Below are positions 44,825 through 52,778 of a DNA stretch of 64,000 bases, piece after piece. The notes under the pieces are model-generated. The model ran no database searches, had not been told where the DNA came from, and saw only the letters and a list, made by a program, of their open reading frames with translations. The DNA is from Thaumasiovibrio sp047250365. GTDB taxonomy: Bacteria; Pseudomonadota; Gammaproteobacteria; Enterobacterales; Vibrionaceae. The position numbers and the translations under genes are program-made. Where the stretch lies: positions 212,975 through 276,974 of the forward strand of contig NZ_JBLBVL010000004.1 in the NCBI RefSeq assembly GCF_047250365.1. The letters run 5' to 3'. The number at the start of each line of letters is the position of its first letter. Position 1 is the stretch's first letter.

Positions 44825-46352
44825 GAATTGCCTCCTTGTATAGCGCACGATAAGATTCGTACATTGTTTTCTCATCGTAATAACGCAAAACCCGATTGCG
44901 CCCATTATCACCGGTTTGACGCCATTGCTCTGCAGAAACCAAAAGGCGAGAGATTGCCTTTGATCCCTCTACTGGGTTTGCAATGGAAATTATCTCACCG
45001 GCAGTGCCTATGGCGGCGTCCTCACCCGGGACACCATCAATAATCTCTCGGCAGGCGCCCACTTCCGTTGCGATACAAGGAATACCAGCAGCCATCGCCT
45101 CAAGTAACACAAGAGGCTGAGCTTCACTGATTGAGGTCAACATCATGATGCCGAGTCTTGGCATTATCTCGGCAACATTTTGATTACCCAGCAGCTTTAC
45201 TCTGTTTTCTAGTCCAAGGCTTTCAATTAGGAGTATGCACTCTTGTACATAGTTTGGATCTTCTTCTGCTGGACCAATAATCCAACCTTCTAGTTGCGGG
45301 TGAGTTTCAATGGCGCTGCGAATTGTTCTAATAAAGGTCTTTATGTCTTTAATTGGTACAACGCGCCCAACGAGACCAACCACCAATGGCGGGGCCTTTG
45401 GACGTTGCTGATAGGCATTATTGAAACGCGCAATGTTGATGCCGTTAACAATAACTTGGGTACGATCAGACGGAGCACCATCGCGATGTTGTCGTTGGCG
45501 ATTTCCCTCAAAAAGGGCAACAATGCGGTTAGCCTGATGATAAGCGGTGATACCTAGCTTCTCGAAAAAGTTAATCCATGTTCTTCGGGTTGACTCCAAC
45601 CCTCGATGAATAGAAATGTTCAAGTTGTCGTGATTATCTTTAATCCACTTTGCTTGGGAGAGATCAATTTTTCGTTCTTTGGTATAGATCCCGTGCTCAG
45701 TTAGCAGAAAAGGTTTACCAGTATTTTGTCGGCATAGTGCGCCGAGAAATCCGGCATAGCCAGTAGAAATACTGTGGTAAATTTTTGCCTTTGGTAGCTG
45801 TTGTGAAATTTGTGCTAATACAAAGAGTGGTTGATAAATGTTTCTGTAAGTCCAAAAATAGTCAACAAATGATTGCTGCTTTGATGTTTTAAAGTAGTGT
45901 TCGGTCAACGTGTTCCATGACGCCCGGCTATGCAAAAAGTCATCTCGTGATAGTCGTCCACGTGCTCCCAATATACTGGACACCTCTTGCAGCAACTCGC
46001 CGGGAATCGGCTCGCGATTGGATTCAAAATAGTGCAAAAAGTTGCCCCAAACTTTGAACCAGCGTTTTTTACCTTGGCGGATAAAAGGTTTACTTCGTGT
46101 TTGTTGTGGTAACAAAAAGTGAATATTGAAACCAATAACGTTATCTGGAAAGTCATAGGCTGGTTCATTATAGAGCTTGGGATCCCCACCTAAAAAAATG
46201 AGATGAAACGTAAACTCAGGAAGACCTTTAATCATTTGATACACCCAGCTAGACACGCCGCCTCGAACATAAGGGTAGGTGCCTTCGAGCAGTAAACAGA
46301 TATCGGCTTCAGACTGGTTTAGCGCTGGCTTATTATTAAAGATCATGCCCAA
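44805..46352 (-). CDS. pelF: PelF, cytosolic GT4 glycosyltransferase
   Basis: 515 residues with the N-terminal PelF pattern (LLLEGTYPYVRGGVSSWVYQ), GLVGRVVPIKDIKTF, and the retaining EX7E motif in SEAQPLVLLEAMAAG. Builds the Pel chain from nucleotide sugars (UDP-linked in P. aeruginosa). Ten-base overlap with pelE and 20 with pelG. Confidence 0.95.
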   Translation of the reverse strand: MGMIFNNKPALNQSEADICLLLEGTYPYVRGGVSSWVYQMIKGLPEFTFHLIFLGGDPKLYNEPAYDFPDNVIGFNIHFLLPQQTRSKPFIRQGKKRWFKVWGNFLHYFESNREPIPGELLQEVSSILGARGRLSRDDFLHSRASWNTLTEHYFKTSKQQSFVDYFWTYRNIYQPLFVLAQISQQLPKAKIYHSISTGYAGFLGALCRQNTGKPFLLTEHGIYTKERKIDLSQAKWIKDNHDNLNISIHRGLESTRRTWINFFEKLGITAYHQANRIVALFEGNRQRQHRDGAPSDRTQVIVNGINIARFNNAYQQRPKAPPLVVGLVGRVVPIKDIKTFIRTIRSAIETHPQLEGWIIGPAEEDPNYVQECILLIESLGLENRVKLLGNQNVAEIMPRLGIMMLTSISEAQPLVLLEAMAAGIPCIATEVGACREIIDGVPGEDAAIGTAGEIISIANPVEGSKAISRLLVSAEQWRQTGDNGRNRVLRYYDEKTMYESYRALYKEAIHGWDRV

Positions 46353-47314
46353 TACTCCCTAATTTGACTGAGTTTAGTCCCTTGTTGTTCTGGGAAATAT
46401 TGCAGATGATGCCGCATGGTCTCGTAATCTTTGTTGATGAAGGCAACCTCTGCAAGGTAAGGAGCGACTTGTGAAGACAAGAGGCCGCCAGACAAGGCTG
46501 TCTCTAATGCACTTTGTGCCGCAGTCGGGTCGTTTTGGTCAAGCAATACCCGACCTAGCAGTAAGTGCGCAGACGCAGAGGAATTGAGTTTAATCGAGTG
46601 CAGAATAAATGTTTTTGCTTGTTGTAGATAATGGCGCTTTAAGCTGCCATCAGCAATACCCAAATAACATAACTCCCAATACTGCTGCGCGATATCGAGC
46701 GCAACCTGAGCGGTTGGTTTTTGGTTATATTGCGCTTGTAACCGTGATAAACCGCCATTAATTTCGTTTTCAATCGCCTCTAAGGATGCATAAGCCATTA
46801 ATCGAATGTCATCGCTAAGGTCACGCAAAGCAAGCTGCAATAGTGGCACCGCTTGTTGTTGCGACATATTTCGTATTGCGTTTACAGCAATAAGCCGCTT
46901 TTCATCGTTGTCACTATGGACCAATATTTCGCGCAACGCACCAGTACCAAAACGCTGACCAATTGACTCCCCAGGGTTTAGTGGCAGTTGAGCACGCTCA
47001 CACTCTTTCCAAGTAACAAGGGGGGCTTTTCTTGGAAGGTAGAGTGCGATCAGCAGCGAAAAGCAAGTGCCAATAATACCGATAACCGGCATTAATAAAT
47101 TAAATAAAAACAGAAAGCTAATTGTAGGAAGTAGCGGCTTTTTATAATGCCTAGGCAGCACAAGCCAGCACAGCGCACTAAAGCTAACGCTGGCAACGGT
47201 ATGACTCAGCGCAAAGTAAAACCACACATTGCTAGGCGGTGACGGCGCTAACAGCAGGTAAATGCCACTGACCTCAAAGAGTATTGTTTGCAACGTCAAC
47301 CATTTCTTCATCAT
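46343..47314 (-). CDS. pelE: PelE, inner-membrane TPR protein
   Basis: 323 residues, hydrophobic N-terminal spans, then HEAT/TPR-like helices (VPLLQLALRDLSDDIRLMAY; LLLGRVLLDQNDPTAAQSAL). PelE forms the inner-membrane complex with PelD, PelF and PelG. Overlaps pelD by about 41 bases and pelF by 10. Confidence 0.88.
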   Translation of the reverse strand: MMKKWLTLQTILFEVSGIYLLLAPSPPSNVWFYFALSHTVASVSFSALCWLVLPRHYKKPLLPTISFLFLFNLLMPVIGIIGTCFSLLIALYLPRKAPLVTWKECERAQLPLNPGESIGQRFGTGALREILVHSDNDEKRLIAVNAIRNMSQQQAVPLLQLALRDLSDDIRLMAYASLEAIENEINGGLSRLQAQYNQKPTAQVALDIAQQYWELCYLGIADGSLKRHYLQQAKTFILHSIKLNSSASAHLLLGRVLLDQNDPTAAQSALETALSGGLLSSQVAPYLAEVAFINKDYETMRHHLQYFPEQQGTKLSQIREYWA

Positions 47315-48638
47315 ATACTCCGAAGTGATTAATAAGAGCGGTGATGTCTTCCCTGTTTTTGTTTATTGAATACGGGCCAATAATATCGAATTGCGTTGCG
47401 TTATCGCCTAATTGCGCCTGCAATATTTGCTGTAAACGATTGGCGTATTGACCAGCCTCGTACACATTGGTCAGAGGAAGCAGCACTGTTAATGCAGGTT
47501 GGTTTTGCGGATTTTTACAAGACCAATAGATATCAGCGCCGCGCCGATAATTGACCGCACGCATTAAGCTTGTTTCAGCATTGCCAGAGCGATCGATGCA
47601 CGCCACGATAGCGCTATCAGCACCATATAAGGTATTGTGCTTTATCATGTTCTTTAGGTGTTGGTGAAATAGATGCCCTTGTTGTTCGGTTAAAATGGGC
47701 GTGGTCACTTTGTGTGAAAGCAGATCTGCTGTGTAGTTGGCGATGAGTGCAACAAGCGAGACATTTGCAGGGGTTAGCATAAAGAACTTTGCCTTTTCAG
47801 CAGCAACAGCGGCTTGAATTTCACCAAACGAGTCGACCATAGGAATGCAGAGCTGATATTGAGACTGGTGGCTTTGCAATGCGGTAATATCAGCGGGAGA
47901 AAGCACTTTTTGTGTTTGTAACATATCTTTAAGCATCGGGTCGTGAGGGTTCAAGTTGTGCTGATCACCAATAGTCGCAAGAGCTTTGGGCTGAATAGTC
48001 CCATTTAAGACTTGGTAAATACCGGCGACTTCTAGTCCGGCGGTTTCCGCTAAAATACTCATAAATGGCGAGGCAATTTGTTCTATGCGTTGTTCTGGGT
48101 ATTCTACAGCGAGTTTCTGCAAAGCACTGATGCTGGCTCTAAGGCTAACGGTTTGTCCAGCCGTCTGTTTTTCTAATTGGTCATGAGACACTTTAAGTAA
48201 GTGGTAGCTTTGTGTGAAACTCTCGAGCTTTTGGTTCATGTATTGTTCATCTAATTGATGACGGCGATTAATATTATCCCAATGGTCATGAAACTCGCCC
48301 GCCAACATAGCAACGATAATAGTGCCTATCGCTAATGCAAGTGGGTAGGTATCAAGTTGATTGGTAACCTGTAAAAAATAGGCAGATGTTACAGAGGTGA
48401 CCAGCGCACAAGTAAATCCTTTAGCAAAGCCATAGCGTAATGCGATAAGCAAGGGCCCAATGAGTGGCCAGAAGAAGGTTTGATCATTCGACAATAAACC
48501 GTTGTGCTCATAAGAGAGCGTGTTAGCGTCATACGAGATCCAAACGTAGATAGAGCCAAAGGTGACGAGTAACGTTTCAATCCACGCAAAGCTGTTATTC
48601 GCTAAGCCCTTTAGGGCTAACTGACTTAGTCGTTTCAT
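47274..48638 (-). CDS. pelD: PelD, membrane c-di-GMP receptor of the Pel system
   Basis: 454 residues: four N-terminal membrane spans, a short coiled coil (about 130-160), a GAF domain, and a degenerate GGDEF domain. The inhibitory-type site R366-G-A-D369 (RRGADIYW) is intact, so c-di-GMP binding and hence activation of Pel synthesis is expected as in P. aeruginosa. The catalytic GGDEF residues are missing, consistent with a receptor only. Confidence 0.92.
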   Translation of the reverse strand: MKRLSQLALKGLANNSFAWIETLLVTFGSIYVWISYDANTLSYEHNGLLSNDQTFFWPLIGPLLIALRYGFAKGFTCALVTSVTSAYFLQVTNQLDTYPLALAIGTIIVAMLAGEFHDHWDNINRRHQLDEQYMNQKLESFTQSYHLLKVSHDQLEKQTAGQTVSLRASISALQKLAVEYPEQRIEQIASPFMSILAETAGLEVAGIYQVLNGTIQPKALATIGDQHNLNPHDPMLKDMLQTQKVLSPADITALQSHQSQYQLCIPMVDSFGEIQAAVAAEKAKFFMLTPANVSLVALIANYTADLLSHKVTTPILTEQQGHLFHQHLKNMIKHNTLYGADSAIVACIDRSGNAETSLMRAVNYRRGADIYWSCKNPQNQPALTVLLPLTNVYEAGQYANRLQQILQAQLGDNATQFDIIGPYSINKNREDITALINHFGVYDEEMVDVANNTL

Positions 48639-48674
48639 ATGCTTCCCTGAATGCCGTTAATAGTACTGGGCAAG

Positions 48675-49202
48675 TTAGCGATCTCTGGTGGCGATATTCA
48701 GACCTTCAAGTAGTTCAGTCATTACGATTTGTCCTGACGCGCTAACGCTTTCTCTGCCCCAGCCAGCTCGACTACCAGAAGCCTGCCATATGATTTCGTC
48801 ACTTAAGGCATCCTTTACCTCCAATGTAATACCAACAGCAGGCTCACCATCAAGGCCACTTTTGTAGTGCCACTCTTCGACGGAGCCAGTAATGACAAAA
48901 TCAACCTTTTGTCCACTAAGCCATGCTCCAGCCTGATTTTGCTTGAACGACTCATCGAGGATACTCGTTAAATTATCAGGGCGTGGGTTAGGATAACGTA
49001 ATGGCTTGATATCTTTAGCATAGAGCAAAGTTGCGAGAATTTGCTCTGCTTTTTCAGCCGCAAGAGGGGTATTAGAGTAGTTGTACATTGGCATTATTGC
49101 CCAACGATTATTAGCTGAGAACTGTGGACTATCTGGTACTTCGTAACTGCTACACGCGGACAACACGGTGAGGGTAATAAAAGTGAATAAGTATTTTTTC
49201 AT
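48675..49202 (-). CDS. pelC: PelC, outer-membrane lipoprotein
   Basis: 175 residues with signal and lipobox LSAC (lipidated C17), then an alpha/beta domain (NNRWAIMPMYNYSNTPLAAEKAEQIL; a later VDFVITGSVEEWHY). In P. aeruginosa PelC forms a ring that guides the polymer to PelB. 12 bases after pelB. Confidence 0.92.
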   Translation of the reverse strand: MKKYLFTFITLTVLSACSSYEVPDSPQFSANNRWAIMPMYNYSNTPLAAEKAEQILATLLYAKDIKPLRYPNPRPDNLTSILDESFKQNQAGAWLSGQKVDFVITGSVEEWHYKSGLDGEPAVGITLEVKDALSDEIIWQASGSRAGWGRESVSASGQIVMTELLEGLNIATRDR

Positions 49203-49213
49203 GGTTTGTTCCT

Positions 49214-52200
49214 TTAAAAATTATAGTAATAACCAAAATGAATTCGCAGGGATTCATCGCCACTTTTATCTTGGCTTTGCCAATCGAAATTAAAATAGAG
49301 TTCATCGTTACCTATTAGACGCCACCCTATACCGGCACTGAGACCAACATCGAGATTAGCGTTACCAATGTTGTAACCTAGATTGCTATCAAACCAATAT
49401 GTTGGGCTAGGTGCTGTTGCGCCTGGTGTGCCAGGTTGGCCATGCCAGAACCGTTGCCCAATCGCAATACGCTGATAGTGTTCATCAATAAAATCACCAC
49501 TGCTGAATGCGGTTTGTCTCTGCTGCCAGTGGTTTACTCCTAGGAGTGGGGCCTCTGAAAGGCTAACCTGTTGTTGGCTGTAATCGAGGTAAATTCGCCA
49601 AGCTGGGTCAGTAAAAAAGAGCTGTTCAGCGGCACGTACGCTCATTTCCCATCCGGCACCAATGTCATCGCCAAAGCGAGTGGTGTAATTGTGATAACGC
49701 GACTGCCAATGTACCGACTCTCTAATGGTTGGTTGGTAGTTGAGGTTGAATCCCGCAAAATCACTTTGCCCTGCGATGGTCATTAGCTGGCTGGCTTCTT
49801 GGTGAGTATTAATGCCAAGTTGCACAGACCCTGAAAGGTCATCATCAATAATAAATACGTGTTCTGCGAATAGCCCTGTTCTGATGTCGCCAACGCCATC
49901 AGCAAAATCGAAGCTAAAGCGCCAATCTTCATTACTGGTATCGTGAAAATATTGGCCCCTTAATCGCGTCTCTTTTGATTCCTGGTTGTGAAGGAATAAT
50001 TCTGCTGTATCCGCTTGTTGATAATCGGTGCCAAGACGCCAATGCCCGTTTCTGTGCGGCGCAAAGTAGTCAACACTATAACGGGTGATCCCCCATGGGG
50101 AGAGGCTGGTGGCCTGACCGCGAACACTGTGTACTTTATTGGGGTGTTGTTGAACGTGAATAAGGCGCAGTTGTTGTTCGGCCTTCTTGTCTGGCATACG
50201 GCCGAGTGACTGTTGACCATGCTGCCACGCCGATTGATGCTGATTAACTAATTGTAGAGCAACGTGTTTATCGGCCTCTGGCAGCCTTAGTGCTGTCGCC
50301 AATATGCGTTCGATTTCTAATCTATCTTTCCGTTGCAGAGCGATAGATAGCGCTTGCCAGTCAGGTAGCTGAAATGTGCCAAGCGCACTACGTTGTTGCC
50401 ATAGCAGTATGTTGTCGGTGTTGTTTTGCCCTAGCAGGTGTGTGAAAAACTCAGCCACTCGGTCATTGGTTGGCTCAACTAGCGTTATCGTTTGGCTAAG
50501 TTGATAGGCGAGCTTGTCATCGACAAACAAGGCCAACATATCACGAAAGCCAAACTCTCCATTGGGGTGCTTAAGCAAGGCATCGGTTTTTTCTTGGAGG
50601 ATAAAACGTTTGAGCTGATAGGCGGTGTCTGCTTTTCCTGCTTGTTCTAGAAGACGAGCAAAACTAAGCAATAGAAGTGGTGAAGCGCTATCCATTAACT
50701 GCTTGCGGTACCAAACCTCAGATTCACGAAATAGGCCTAATTGCTGGCTTGCACTGGCAAAGGCGGGCCACAGTGCTGGCTGATTAAGCAGTGGTGTTTT
50801 GTATTTATGATAGACAGCAGCGAGTTGGTCTTGGTCGTTGTTATTCAGCGCAAGCCAAATGAGGCTTTCTATTGCTAGGGTGTTATTCGGATAGTGTTGA
50901 AGTAAGGCGAGGTAATTCGCTGTCGCGAGTGAGGTATCACCTTGCAGTTCAGCGAGACGAGCACGCAAGAGCATCACGGTTTGATGATCAGCCAGATTGA
51001 GTGAGTTAGCTGCAATCGAGAGTAAATGGGTTAACTGTTCGACATCATTTTGCTCAGAATAGTACTGGATAACAATAAGTAGCAGTGTGTCGTCGTTAGT
51101 TTGCTGATACAAGCGCATTAACCTTGCGGCTTTATCGTTATTTAATGGCATTAGAGCTTGGGCGTAGCGGCTGCTATCAAGGTATTGTGCAGAACGTTCA
51201 ATGAGTAATTGTTGTGCTACCGCTGATATTTCTATTTCGCCTGTTTCCCATGCGAGAAGATCAACGGTTTCTAAGTAATCATTATCAGCAAGCTGCCAGC
51301 CACTGTGCTGGGTTAAGGCGTTGAGTGCGCGTTCGGGTTGGTAGGTCATGATATATGCGGTGGCTAAGCGCCTGGCTTCATTTTGTGTTAACTGACGGAT
51401 TTTTGCTAGCGTTAGCGAGGTTGTGATGACATCAGCGTGATTGTTAAAGGACATCAGCTGGCGCGCTTTATGGGATAAAAGTGCGGGGTCATTGGGCCTT
51501 TTTTGAATGAGCTGGTTTAATTTACTGTGTGCGATTGGGGTACCTAGCGCTTTTTCCACAGCATCGAGCCACTCAGAATAATCAGCTAGCGTAATTTGAT
51601 TGCTACTGGCGAGGAGATTAAAAAATTCAGCTTCACTATCGAGGTCAATTAACGCGCGGGCTTCATCAATACCGTTCTTAAGGTGAATAACGTTATTAGA
51701 GTGTTGATAAAGCTGGCGACTCATTGATAACGCACGCCCGGTCTCGTTTTGCCAGCGGTACAATTGGTGTAGCGTTACCATATCAGAGTATTCGTTCTGA
51801 TTGATAGCCGTGTTACTAACGTTGCTGTGACTAGTCGTCACTGAGCTATCTAATGCTAATGCACTCTCGAGTAGTTGAGTGGCAAGTTTGATATCACCTA
51901 AGGCTATTGCGGTACGTGAAGCGTTTGAATAAAGCGAATGTGAGGGAGAGATTGCGAGACGCTCAAGTGCCAGCTCGAGGGCTAACAGCTGGTCGCCAAT
52001 TTGTTCGCAATGGTTAATTGCGGTATCTAAGAACGCAATGTCTTGCCTTAGGCTGCCTTGGTATTGCTGGAAAAAATCACGGTTGGCTTGTATTGCATTC
52101 GCGGACACAAAGAGTGAGAAGAGGTAGGTCGCGTCTTGCATGCTATCGCTTTCGTAAAAGCGGGCCGTTTGTAGCGCAATCGCATTGTGCTGGTTATTAC

Positions 52201-52774
52201 TTTGCAGCGCCAAATCAATCAGCTCTTGCGTATTGGTGATCGGTGTTGCTTGAAATGGATAAAGTAACTGATATGCCGATGCGGGCATCGAAAAGGCGAG
52301 GGCAATATCTGCCAGTTTTCTCGCTATTTCACTGTCTTTTACTTGAGGTGGTGGTTGTAATAAGTGGCTGAGCCGCTTACGCGCATCTTGGCTTTTGGGC
52401 TCATCTTGTTGAAAAATATGGGCTACTAAAATATCGACATAAAGGGTTAAGGCTTGCCCGTCGTACTCACCATTGTCCATAACAAGCATGTTTTCTAATA
52501 GGTTCTCTGCCGCTTCTAGTTGTCCTAATGCGAAGTAATTATTTGCGATTTGCCTGACGATATCTCTGTTTTGTGGATCGTTTTTAAACAGTTGTTGTAA
52601 AAAGGCAAGCGAGATTTCTGGCGATGATGAACGAGAAAGCAGTTGAATGAGCATCGACTTGGTGGGCGCAACGATCCATAGCGCCCAAAGTGTGGTGAGC
52701 GTCAGTACGATAAGTGTTAGCTTATTTATCAAGCGAATTCTTGGTTTCATTTGCCTGCGTCGTCGTGTGCCCAT
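49214..52774 (-). CDS. pelB: PelB, TPR and beta-barrel outer-membrane export protein
   Basis: 1186 residues: an N-terminal membrane anchor (residues about 17-35), then about 850 residues of tetratricopeptide helices, and a C-terminal 16-strand-type barrel from about residue 890 ending in Asn-Phe. The TPR part binds PelA; the barrel is the export pore. Length close to the P. aeruginosa protein. AGGTAG precedes the ATG at 52774; a second ATG lies 24 bases downstream. Confidence 0.93.
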   Translation of the reverse strand: MGTRRRRQMKPRIRLINKLTLIVLTLTTLWALWIVAPTKSMLIQLLSRSSSPEISLAFLQQLFKNDPQNRDIVRQIANNYFALGQLEAAENLLENMLVMDNGEYDGQALTLYVDILVAHIFQQDEPKSQDARKRLSHLLQPPPQVKDSEIARKLADIALAFSMPASAYQLLYPFQATPITNTQELIDLALQSNNQHNAIALQTARFYESDSMQDATYLFSLFVSANAIQANRDFFQQYQGSLRQDIAFLDTAINHCEQIGDQLLALELALERLAISPSHSLYSNASRTAIALGDIKLATQLLESALALDSSVTTSHSNVSNTAINQNEYSDMVTLHQLYRWQNETGRALSMSRQLYQHSNNVIHLKNGIDEARALIDLDSEAEFFNLLASSNQITLADYSEWLDAVEKALGTPIAHSKLNQLIQKRPNDPALLSHKARQLMSFNNHADVITTSLTLAKIRQLTQNEARRLATAYIMTYQPERALNALTQHSGWQLADNDYLETVDLLAWETGEIEISAVAQQLLIERSAQYLDSSRYAQALMPLNNDKAARLMRLYQQTNDDTLLLIVIQYYSEQNDVEQLTHLLSIAANSLNLADHQTVMLLRARLAELQGDTSLATANYLALLQHYPNNTLAIESLIWLALNNNDQDQLAAVYHKYKTPLLNQPALWPAFASASQQLGLFRESEVWYRKQLMDSASPLLLLSFARLLEQAGKADTAYQLKRFILQEKTDALLKHPNGEFGFRDMLALFVDDKLAYQLSQTITLVEPTNDRVAEFFTHLLGQNNTDNILLWQQRSALGTFQLPDWQALSIALQRKDRLEIERILATALRLPEADKHVALQLVNQHQSAWQHGQQSLGRMPDKKAEQQLRLIHVQQHPNKVHSVRGQATSLSPWGITRYSVDYFAPHRNGHWRLGTDYQQADTAELFLHNQESKETRLRGQYFHDTSNEDWRFSFDFADGVGDIRTGLFAEHVFIIDDDLSGSVQLGINTHQEASQLMTIAGQSDFAGFNLNYQPTIRESVHWQSRYHNYTTRFGDDIGAGWEMSVRAAEQLFFTDPAWRIYLDYSQQQVSLSEAPLLGVNHWQQRQTAFSSGDFIDEHYQRIAIGQRFWHGQPGTPGATAPSPTYWFDSNLGYNIGNANLDVGLSAGIGWRLIGNDELYFNFDWQSQDKSGDESLRIHFGYYYNF

Positions 52775-52778
52775 TGTT

